Below, one piece after another: positions 1 to 5,097 of a stretch of DNA of 5,097 nt. Positions within the stretch are counted from its first letter, which is position 1, and each line of letters starts with the position of its first letter. Origin of the DNA: an uncultured Blautia sp. GTDB taxonomy: Bacteria > Bacillota > Clostridia > Lachnospirales > Lachnospiraceae. The stretch is taken from positions 1 to 5,097 of the forward strand of contig USPF01000090.1 of NCBI GenBank assembly GCA_900556555.1. Reading direction: 5' to 3'. A program made the translations under genes and the position numbers. The notes under the pieces were generated by a model. It was not told the origin of the DNA, ran no database searches, and was given only the letters and a program-made list of their open reading frames with translations.

Positions 1-87
1 AAATGAAGCTATTTTAAGTGCTTATGATTTATTCCCAACTCTAACAGAGTAGGGAATAAATCATAAGCACTTAAAATAGCTTCATTT
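1..87. repeat. Near-perfect 87-base palindrome (fold-back) at the window edge
   Basis: Bases 1-36 and 52-87 are exact reverse complements. The 15 bases between them pair further (38-42 with 46-50) after one A/A mismatch at 37/51, leaving a loop of about 3 bases. The left arm runs right up to the edge of the window. The right arm (52-87) fits the sulfatase reading frame (NEAILSAYDLFP), while the left arm is its inverted copy and only yields GINHKHLK followed by a stop. The short ACTCT/AGAGT complementarity at the turn is what self-primed strand fold-back would use. I read this as a probable library or assembly artefact at a contig end; a true inverted duplication is possible but less likely. 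Confidence 0.95.
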
Positions 88-1082
88 TTCACCCCTTGTA
101 ACAGAGTTCCCGGCATAGATATCAGCAGTGGAACTTTTACAGAAGTCTCATACATATTAAACGGAAATGTTCCATTTCCTTTCCCCCATACACCATGATG
201 TCCCATACTCATTCCATTATCTGCAGTATAGATTACTAAGGTATTTTCACGCTGTCCATTTGCTTCCAACGTATCTAAAATCCTACCAATCTGCTCATCC
301 ATTGCACTGATTGCAGCGAAATATCCTCTGAGATTTTCTTTCCTTTTCTCCGTATGATATACTGGTCCCGTCGTCAGATTTTCATGATCCGGCACATCCG
401 GAATGCTTGGAAAATCACAATTTTCATAATAATCAATCCATTTTTTTGGATGCTGATCTTTTCCCCATGGTGCATGAGGAGCCGTAAAATGAACAGACAG
501 ATAAAATGGATTTTCCTGATTTTTGAATTCATCCAGATATTCTATCGCCTTATCTGCAATTACATTCGTTACATATTGATCATGCAGCACATGGATATCG
601 CCATTTTCCACAATATCCGGATGAAAATATTCGCATCCTCCAAGACCAATGGTGTACCATTTCGAAAATCCATGCTGTGGTGTTACGCTATCTCCCAAAT
701 GCCATTTTCCAGACAATGCACATGCATAACCATGTTCTTTCAATACATCTGTGTAAGTTGTTTTACCCTCCAAATAGGAAATTGGCTTTCTTTCACAGGA
801 ATATCCGTTCCAATAAGGATTTTCCTTTCCTGCATCTTGAAACTTCTCTGCATCAATATTACCACTTCGAATCCAGTCATGAACTCCATGCGAAGACGGA
901 ATGTCTCCAGTAAGAACAGAGGCTCTTGCTGGTGAGCAAACAGGAGAAACACAATAGAAATTATCAAATTGAACACCGCTCTTTGCAATACGATCCATGT
1001 TCGGTGTATATAACTCTTTTGTTCCTCCGCAATTCATGGCCCATGAACCCTGATCATCTGCCATAATAAATAAAATATTCAT
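9..1082 (-). CDS. S1-family sulfatase (Cys-type, CSPAR), C-terminus lost in fold-back
   Basis: This is a sulfatase of the alkaline-phosphatase superfamily, expected to hydrolyse a sulfate ester on a sugar. Visible in order: beta-strand and metal-site motif NILFIMADD (D9, D10); CSPAR with C49 as the residue converted to formylglycine, followed by ASVLTG; GKWHLG (K126, H128); APHAPW (H203); and TADNG (D288, N289) with MGHHGVWGKGN (K301). No signal peptide is seen, because the catalytic fold begins at residue 2, so it is probably cytoplasmic. I chose the ATG at 1082 because AAGAGGAA lies 8 bases upstream and the fold starts at once; an upstream start at 1118 would add 12 meaningless residues and overlap the previous gene. 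The frame gives 357 residues, but the last 8 (GINHKHLK) come from the inverted copy at 1-36. Real sequence probably ends near TLLEL (about residue 349), and roughly 100 residues of the C-terminal subdomain are missing compared with usual family lengths of 450-500. The exact sugar target cannot be assigned. Confidence 0.9.
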   Translation of the reverse strand: MNILFIMADDQGSWAMNCGGTKELYTPNMDRIAKSGVQFDNFYCVSPVCSPARASVLTGDIPSSHGVHDWIRSGNIDAEKFQDAGKENPYWNGYSCERKPISYLEGKTTYTDVLKEHGYACALSGKWHLGDSVTPQHGFSKWYTIGLGGCEYFHPDIVENGDIHVLHDQYVTNVIADKAIEYLDEFKNQENPFYLSVHFTAPHAPWGKDQHPKKWIDYYENCDFPSIPDVPDHENLTTGPVYHTEKRKENLRGYFAAISAMDEQIGRILDTLEANGQRENTLVIYTADNGMSMGHHGVWGKGNGTFPFNMYETSVKVPLLISMPGTLLQGVKNEAILSAYDLFPTLLELGINHKHLK

Positions 1083-1084
1083 AG

Positions 1085-2014
1085 TTATATTTCCTCTTTC
1101 CACTCTAAAGTCAAACAAATATCGTCTTTAAATATTAATGGTAACAAAACATATTCGGATTCAAAATAGGCATCTCTGCAGCCGCCCCATCGGTCTCCAA
1201 GATACAAATATTCTTCTTCCTTTGTTACGGGATTTTCTCTTTTTATAATACCTGTCGGCTGAGAATGATAGGTAGTTTCATCTCCCAGATTAATGCGTTC
1301 TGACCATCCTTTTCCAATCTCTTTCGAGTAGGCGTAAGAGGACTGATTTGGATCCCATCCGGTACACCCGCTTGTCATCAGAAAATAATATCCGTTTCTC
1401 TTGAAAAGAACTGGTGCCTCTCTTAATTGTCCCGGCCAAAGAGTACATACCTTGGATTCGATGGATAAATAGTCATCACTAAGTTTATAGATATGCAAGT
1501 CCTGATTATCTCTTGCAGATGAGATAAAATAACCCGTTTCATCATCATCTACAAACAAAGTACAATCTCTAGACATATAGCCTTCTGGATTAAAACTTCC
1601 AAGATATACATAATCCCCGTCAATCGTATCGCACACTGCTACCCCGCATCTCGCCAAATGATAATCATCTGGCATTTCCCAATGCATCCACATTACATAA
1701 TTTTGCTTCTTCTTATTATACACAATTTTGGGACGCTCAATGTTACATCCTACCCCAATGGATGCCTGCTGTCCCGGAATTTCCAATCTTAAGTCACGAT
1801 CAGAAAACCTTGCTTCTTTTTTTGAATCCAAAGTCAAGATATGATTACGAAATTCCCAATGAAGCAAATCTTTCGAACGATAACAGGAAACTTTATTTCT
1901 GCCCGTTCTATCTTCACCAATCCAATAGTACCAATCACCCACTGTCAGCACCTGTCCTCCATGAGCGTGAACAATATTCCCATTGTTATCTTTTGGAAGA
2001 AATACACTCTTCAT
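1085..2014 (-). CDS. Glycoside hydrolase family 43-like protein (galactanase-type branch)
   Basis: The 309-residue protein reads as a five-bladed beta-propeller glycosidase. Seen: HAHGG (16-20) followed by GDWYYWIGE; a repeated blade pattern such as SKDLLHWEF; ERPK (93-96); SRDCTLFVDDD with D150; REAPVLFKRNGYYFLMTS with E199, the likely catalytic acid; and SQPT (251-254) before YLYLGDRW and YVLLPL. The HAHGG, SQPT and GDRW signatures resemble the exo-beta-1,3-galactanase and related subfamilies of GH43, in which the usual catalytic-base Asp of the first blade is absent. The substrate is therefore probably a galactoside, but this is inferred from recalled motifs and not from alignment. No signal peptide, carbohydrate-binding module or membrane segment is visible, so it should act in the cytoplasm on imported oligosaccharide. 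It lies 2 bases after one sulfatase gene and 2 bases before another, implying coupled translation and work on a sulfated glycan. An AAAAGGA site 9 bases upstream supports the ATG at 2014. Confidence 0.85.
   Translation of the reverse strand: MKSVFLPKDNNGNIVHAHGGQVLTVGDWYYWIGEDRTGRNKVSCYRSKDLLHWEFRNHILTLDSKKEARFSDRDLRLEIPGQQASIGVGCNIERPKIVYNKKKQNYVMWMHWEMPDDYHLARCGVAVCDTIDGDYVYLGSFNPEGYMSRDCTLFVDDDETGYFISSARDNQDLHIYKLSDDYLSIESKVCTLWPGQLREAPVLFKRNGYYFLMTSGCTGWDPNQSSYAYSKEIGKGWSERINLGDETTYHSQPTGIIKRENPVTKEEEYLYLGDRWGGCRDAYFESEYVLLPLIFKDDICLTLEWKEEI
1091..1098 (-). promoter_or_regulatory. Ribosome binding site of the truncated CSPAR sulfatase
   Basis: The minus strand reads AAGAGGAA, ending 8 bases before the ATG at 1082. 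It is encoded within the final codons (K-E-E) of the preceding glycosidase gene. It decides the start against the upstream in-frame alternative at 1118 and suggests the ribosome that finishes the glycosidase can restart here. Confidence 0.75.
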
Positions 2015-2016
2015 AC

Positions 2017-3390
2017 TTATACATCCTTTTCTAAATATGCTCTAAAATCTTTTGGCAAACACTCTTTTGGTGTACCCATCTTGCGAAAATGCTGACACAT
2101 TTTCTCTGTTAATTCTTCTTGTATATTACGATACTCTTCTTTGCCAAATACATTTTCCATCTGCTGTGGATCTTTTTTCATATCAAATAAAATATGGTCA
2201 TGAAACTCTTCTTTTTTCCATCCGGTTCCCACATATGCCAATTCATATTCTGGTGTTATGATACCTGCACGCGGCACATCGCTTGGATGAATATAAAGTT
2301 CTTCTACTGCCTTATCATTATTCAAAATTCCCTTGGAAAAATCTTCTCCCTGAACTGCAAAGGGATAAGAAAATCCCAAAAGACCTGTAAGCGTAGGACC
2401 AAAATCTACTACATTTAACCAGGTTTGACATCTTTTTTCTTTTACTTCAATTCCTGGCATAGTCATAATATATGGGATATGATAAACACTTTCGTAGAGA
2501 TTATTTTTCTCCATCAGCCCATGCTCTCCCATATATTCTCCATGATCTGTCGTAAAAACAACATGTGTCTTATCCCACAATCCTGTATTTTTCAGACTTT
2601 CTATGATTCTTCCCACATTATCATCAATACACTTTACCGCACCGAGATACTGTGCCTTTAATCTTCTAAGATGGCCTTCTCGTTCAAAAAGCCCATACGG
2701 GAAATAGTGCAATCTTCCCCACTCATCTTTTTCTGCCCAATCTGGGATTTCCTTTTCCCAGAAGCTTTCTGGAATCTCAACCTGTAAGGGATCAAACATG
2801 GTGTCATACGGTGCCCGGACTTCAAACGGCTGATGTGGATCCGGAATACTAACTGTGAAGAAAAACGGTTTTTCGCTGTCTTTTTGTCTTTCTATAAAAG
2901 CAATGGTTTCATCCGCAAGCCAATCTGTTGTATAGGTTTTTTCATCTCCAACCGCTCTTAACGGAATCGCTTGATTTTCTTCTTTTTTCACAGATTTACA
3001 GTGACCAAATTCCACCTTATAATCCCATTTTTCAAAACCAAGAGAATTGTAATCTCCAAGGGCATCTCCGCTTTCTTTTGACTCTGCCAAATGCCATTTT
3101 CCTAAATATTCTGTGTGATAACCTTGCTGTGAAAAAGCTTCTGCCAGACCTTTCGCATCCTTGTTTACCGGCAGTCCATTTCGATATGCACCATTTGTAT
3201 GGGGATAATTTGCCGTAAAAAAACACCCCCGTGAGGGGGTGCAGACAGCACTAGGTGTATAAAAATTTTCCAACAAAATCCCATTATCTGCCAGAAAATC
3301 AATATTTGGTGTCTGCACTTCTTTACCGCCATAACAACTTAATATATCTCTTCTAAGCTGATCCACATGTATAATTAATACATTGTTCAT
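2017..3390 (-). CDS. S1-family sulfatase (Cys-type, CTPSR), complete
   Basis: This is a full-length 457-residue sulfatase of the alkaline-phosphatase superfamily. Visible: NVLIIHVDQLRRD (metal ligands D10, Q11); CTPSR with C50 as the formylglycine precursor; YLGKWHLAES (K98, H100); PDPHQPF (D184, H186); TTDHGEYMGEHG (D282, H283) followed by LMEKNNLYE (K295); and a C-terminal region ending near ELTEKMCQHFRKMG. The DQ plus DH metal set differs from the DD plus DN set of the neighbouring sulfatase, so the two probably act on different sulfate positions or sugars. The DQ/DH pattern also occurs in phosphonate monoester hydrolases of the same superfamily, so that activity is an alternative, though a sugar locus favours sulfatase. 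The residue after the motif's threonine is Ala (FFTAN) where LTG is usual. No signal peptide is seen, so a cytoplasmic site is likely. The first 9 bases after the permease stop separate the two genes. A terminator-like hairpin overlaps the CTPSR codons. Confidence 0.93.
   Translation of the reverse strand: MNNVLIIHVDQLRRDILSCYGGKEVQTPNIDFLADNGILLENFYTPSAVCTPSRGCFFTANYPHTNGAYRNGLPVNKDAKGLAEAFSQQGYHTEYLGKWHLAESKESGDALGDYNSLGFEKWDYKVEFGHCKSVKKEENQAIPLRAVGDEKTYTTDWLADETIAFIERQKDSEKPFFFTVSIPDPHQPFEVRAPYDTMFDPLQVEIPESFWEKEIPDWAEKDEWGRLHYFPYGLFEREGHLRRLKAQYLGAVKCIDDNVGRIIESLKNTGLWDKTHVVFTTDHGEYMGEHGLMEKNNLYESVYHIPYIMTMPGIEVKEKRCQTWLNVVDFGPTLTGLLGFSYPFAVQGEDFSKGILNNDKAVEELYIHPSDVPRAGIITPEYELAYVGTGWKKEEFHDHILFDMKKDPQQMENVFGKEEYRNIQEELTEKMCQHFRKMGTPKECLPKDFRAYLEKDV
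2024..2030 (-). promoter_or_regulatory. Ribosome binding site of the GH43-like gene
   Basis: The minus strand reads AAAAGGA, 9 bases before the ATG at 2014. It lies inside the last codons of the CTPSR sulfatase gene (E-K-D-V), and the two genes are separated by only 2 bases, so coupled translation is likely. Confidence 0.75.
3217..3241 (-). terminator. Terminator-like hairpin inside the CTPSR sulfatase gene
   Basis: On the sense (minus) strand CACCCCC (3241-3235) pairs perfectly with GGGGGTG (3230-3224) across a 4-base loop, TCAC, and is followed directly by seven T's (3223-3217). That is the shape of an intrinsic terminator. The hairpin and T-run cover the codons TGC ACC CCC TCA CGG GGG TGT TTT TTT, that is the catalytic Cys-Thr-Pro-Ser-Arg and the next four residues. 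The structure is certain at sequence level. Whether it terminates transcription is unknown: translating ribosomes would normally prevent it from folding, so the likeliest effect, if any, is polarity when translation is poor. It could also be a coincidence of the conserved motif. Confidence 0.45.
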
Positions 3391-3399
3391 AAGCTATAA

Positions 3400-4293
3400 T
3401 CAACCTTTCACGGAACCAATCATAACACCTTTTACAAAATGTTTCTGTACGAATGGATATAATACCAATACTGGTAAAGAGGATACGATAATTACACCAT
3501 ACTGGATTGTTCTTGCAATCTGTTTCATCAACTCTAAAGACTCTGGGTCTACTGTAGATGGGTCTACAGACTGTCCTGTAATCAAGATATCCCTTAAGAT
3601 TAACTGTAATGGATATAAGTCACTATCTGTTACATAAATCAATCCATTAAAGAATGAGTTCCAATGTCCTACTGCATAGTAAAGTACCATGATAGCAATA
3701 ATAGATTTAGACAGTGGAATAACAATCTTCATAAAATACTGGAAAATTCCACATCCATCGATTTCTGCTGCTTCCTGCAGCTCAATCGGCATTGTATTTA
3801 AGAAATATGTTCTACATAAAATCAGGTTAAATACAGAGAATGAACCTAAAATCATTAATACATAAGGAGTATTTACAAGTCCCAGTTTCTTTACTACTAA
3901 GTATGTAGGAATGAGACCACCGGAAAAATATTTCGTAACAATTAATAGTTTCATAATCAGACCACGGCCAAGCATATCATTTCTTGATAACGCATAACCT
4001 GCCGGAATTGTAATAAACAATGCTAACATCGTTCCTACTAATGTATAACGAATCGTATTATAATAACCTGACCAGATTCTAGGATCTCTGAAAATATATT
4101 TAAATCCTTCAAATGTCACACCCTTAGGCAAAAACAGAACCTTTCCTGTTGCAACTAAATTTGGATCACTGATTGATGCAATGATTACAAACCACAAAGG
4201 ATATAAGATAAGAAGTGAAATCAGAATAACTGTTCCATATACTATAAATAAAAAGAGCATATCTGATTTACTTATTTTTTTCGACTTTTTCAT
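3400..4293 (-). CDS. Carbohydrate ABC transporter permease, LplC/MalG type
   Basis: This 297-residue inner-membrane protein is one half of a sugar-import channel. About six hydrophobic segments are visible, near residues 13-40, 81-103, 111-133, 143-164, 189-208 and 263-281. The cytoplasmic EAA loop that docks to the ATPase is clear: ELQEAAEIDG (171-180), continuing to IVIPL (190-194). The ending KHFVKGVMIGSVKG is typical of the LplC group, which usually serves oligosaccharide importers in Firmicutes. It follows its LplB-type partner after 13 bases, and AAAGGGG sits 6 bases before the ATG at 4293, the strongest ribosome site in the window. The next gene is a sulfatase 9 bases downstream, linking import to desulfation. 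No ATPase gene lies beside it; such systems commonly share one MsmK-like ATPase encoded elsewhere. The transported sugar cannot be read from the permease itself. Confidence 0.96.
   Translation of the reverse strand: MKKSKKISKSDMLFLFIVYGTVILISLLILYPLWFVIIASISDPNLVATGKVLFLPKGVTFEGFKYIFRDPRIWSGYYNTIRYTLVGTMLALFITIPAGYALSRNDMLGRGLIMKLLIVTKYFSGGLIPTYLVVKKLGLVNTPYVLMILGSFSVFNLILCRTYFLNTMPIELQEAAEIDGCGIFQYFMKIVIPLSKSIIAIMVLYYAVGHWNSFFNGLIYVTDSDLYPLQLILRDILITGQSVDPSTVDPESLELMKQIARTIQYGVIIVSSLPVLVLYPFVQKHFVKGVMIGSVKG
3404..3409 (-). promoter_or_regulatory. Distant ribosome binding site of the CTPSR sulfatase
   Basis: The minus strand reads GAAAGG, 13 bases before the ATG at 3390, inside the last codons of the LplC-type permease. 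The spacing is longer than at the other starts in this operon, so initiation here may be weaker or depend on coupling to permease translation. No nearer alternative start fits the sulfatase fold, which begins at residue 2. Confidence 0.5.
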
Positions 4294-4299
4294 TGTCTG

Positions 4300-4306
4300 C
4301 CCCTTT
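4300..4306 (-). promoter_or_regulatory. Strong ribosome binding site of the LplC-type permease
   Basis: The minus strand reads AAAGGGG, 6 bases before the ATG at 4293, within the 13-base gap after the LplB-type gene. It fixes the start that gives the Lys/Ser-rich N-terminus MKKSKKISKS. Confidence 0.8.
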
Positions 4307-5097
4307 CTACCAAAGACTTACATCGGAAACACGTTTTGCAATCTTGTTTACAACTACTAACAACAATAAGTTGATTACGTTATTGAATAAACCAATTGCA
4401 GAGGAATAACTAAACTGACCATTCTGAATACCAATCTTATACACGTATGTAGAAATGATTTCAGAATACTCAAGGTTAATACTATTCTGTAATAAGAATG
4501 CTTTCTCAAAACCTAAATCCATGATTTCTCCGGCTCTCATGATTAACATGATTACCATTGTTGGCATGATAGAAGGAACATCAATGTAAATCAATCTCTG
4601 GAAGCGACTTGCACCGTCTACAGTAGCAGCTTCATGAAGTTCTGGTCCTACAGATGTTAATACAGAGATGTACATGATAGATCCCCAGCCAATTCCCTGC
4701 AATACACCAGACCATACATAAATATGTCTAAAGTTAGATGGATTTGATAAAAATCCTACTGGATCAATTCCTAAAAGCATTAATAACTGGTTTACAATAC
4801 CATCACTAGATAAGAAAATCATAATCATACCACAGTAAACTACCATGGAAATAAAGTGTGGTGCATATGTAATCATCTGAGCTGTTTTCTTTAAACGTTT
4901 CTTTGTAATGTAGTTCAAGAAAAGAGCAAAAATAATCGGCATTGGGAATCCTGCAATCAAGGAGTAAAAACTCAAAGATAAGGTATTCCATAATAAATCT
5001 TTAAACTGATAAGATTCAAAAAAGGTCTTAAAATGTTCCAGGCCAACCCAGGCACTTCCCCAGATACCATCTGTAGGACTATAGTTTTTAAAAGCTA
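4307..5097 (-). CDS. Carbohydrate ABC transporter permease, LplB/MalF type (N-terminus beyond window)
   Basis: This is the other half of the sugar-import channel. The frame stays open to the right edge; 262 residues are visible, starting AFKNYSPTDGIWGSAWVGLE, a typical LplB-family segment after the first membrane helix. A TTG at 4975 could look like a start but falls inside the conserved NTLSLSFYSLIAGFP helix, so it is not one. Roughly 40-50 residues including the first helix are missing, judged from usual lengths of 300-320. Hydrophobic segments lie near visible residues 37-62, 71-97, 124-150, 171-189 and 232-252. The EAA loop is ELHEAATVDGASRF (EAA at 155-157), ending in DVPSIMP. The C-terminus KIAKRVSDVSLW is also family-typical. 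Together with the LplC gene 13 bases downstream it forms the heterodimeric channel. The promoter, and probably a regulator or binding-protein gene, lies upstream out of view. Confidence 0.95.
   Translation of the reverse strand, partial: AFKNYSPTDGIWGSAWVGLEHFKTFFESYQFKDLLWNTLSLSFYSLIAGFPMPIIFALFLNYITKKRLKKTAQMITYAPHFISMVVYCGMIMIFLSSDGIVNQLLMLLGIDPVGFLSNPSNFRHIYVWSGVLQGIGWGSIMYISVLTSVGPELHEAATVDGASRFQRLIYIDVPSIMPTMVIMLIMRAGEIMDLGFEKAFLLQNSINLEYSEIISTYVYKIGIQNGQFSYSSAIGLFNNVINLLLLVVVNKIAKRVSDVSLW

Larger units (their letters stand above)
1..5097 (-). other. Probable single operon: sulfated-oligosaccharide import and breakdown
   Basis: All five genes share the minus strand, with gaps of 13, 9, 2 and 2 bases and no room for an internal promoter or an intergenic terminator. 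The order is permease, permease, sulfatase, glycosidase, sulfatase. Co-transcription is strongly implied by the spacing; the shared function is inferred from the gene families. Both ends are open, since the first gene enters from beyond 5097 and the last is broken near position 50. No regulator, binding protein, ATPase or sulfatase-maturing enzyme is visible. Confidence 0.85.

Noticed and set aside
1..87. Hairpin telomere or true transcription terminator
   Set aside because: Both arms consist of sulfatase coding sequence and its exact inverse, the stem is AT-rich with no proper U-run at a gene end, and nothing suggests a linear replicon. A fold-back artefact explains it better.
436..451. Small ATCCA/TGGAT inverted repeat around a T7 run
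   Set aside because: The stem is only 5 bp with the T-run in the loop, and it encodes ordinary sulfatase residues (HPKKW), so it is not a plausible terminator or operator.
354..935. 193-residue open frame on the plus strand
   Set aside because: It is antisense to the conserved CSPAR sulfatase, has a composition rich in Ile, Phe, Met and Trp with no recognisable motif, and shows no clear ribosome site. It is a shadow of the real gene.
1083..1118. Upstream start for the CSPAR sulfatase adding 12 residues
   Set aside because: It would overlap the glycosidase gene by more than 30 bases and place residues before the first beta-strand, while the ATG at 1082 has a well-placed AAGAGGAA.
3032..3226. 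64-residue minus-strand frame overlapping the sulfatase
   Set aside because: It is an out-of-frame shadow of the CTPSR sulfatase. The Cys/Arg-rich look comes from reading the same codons shifted by one base.
4973..4975. TTG as the start of the LplB-type permease
   Set aside because: The frame continues upstream to the window edge with clear family sequence (AFKNYSPTDGIWG and WVGLEHF), so the TTG is an internal leucine codon.
4806..4991. 61-residue minus-strand open frame
   Set aside because: It lies wholly inside the LplB-type permease in another frame and has no motif or ribosome site.

Overview
The window is a single stretch of minus-strand genes from what looks like a low-GC, Gram-positive gut-type anaerobe of the Clostridia (Lachnospiraceae is my best guess). 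The reasons are AT-rich codon use, strong AAAGGGG/AGAGGAA-type ribosome binding sites, LplB/LplC-type sugar permeases and Cys-type sulfatases. The taxonomic placement is inference from style, not from a marker gene. All five genes read right to left with gaps of 2, 2, 9 and 13 bases, so they are almost certainly one transcript whose promoter lies beyond position 5097.

Layout in transcription order: (1) an LplB-type ABC sugar permease, its N-terminus cut by the right edge (4307 to beyond 5097); (2) an LplC-type partner permease (3400-4293); (3) a complete S1-type sulfatase with a CTPSR active-site motif (2017-3390); (4) a family-43-like glycoside hydrolase with features of the exo-beta-1,3-galactanase branch (1085-2014); (5) a second, different S1 sulfatase with a CSPAR motif (start 1082), whose C-terminus is lost at the left edge. 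There is no gene-free stretch above 300 bases, and I see no tRNA, rRNA, CRISPR or insertion sequence.

Working model: the two permeases form the membrane channel of an importer for a sulfated oligosaccharide. The two sulfatases and the glycosidase have no visible signal peptides, so they probably desulfate and trim the imported sugar in the cytoplasm. The galactan-like glycosidase suggests a galactose-containing sulfated glycan such as mucin, arabinogalactan or an algal galactan, but the exact substrate cannot be read from the sequence. The solute-binding protein, the ATPase and the sulfatase-maturing enzyme are not in the window.

Two structures deserve attention. The first 87 bases form an almost perfect palindrome (36-bp identical inverted arms) that folds the last sulfatase gene back on itself; this looks like an assembly or library fold-back artefact and makes the apparent C-terminus of that protein false. 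Inside the complete sulfatase gene, the codons for its catalytic motif form a GC-rich hairpin followed by seven U's in the sense RNA, which is a textbook intrinsic-terminator shape in an unexpected place.
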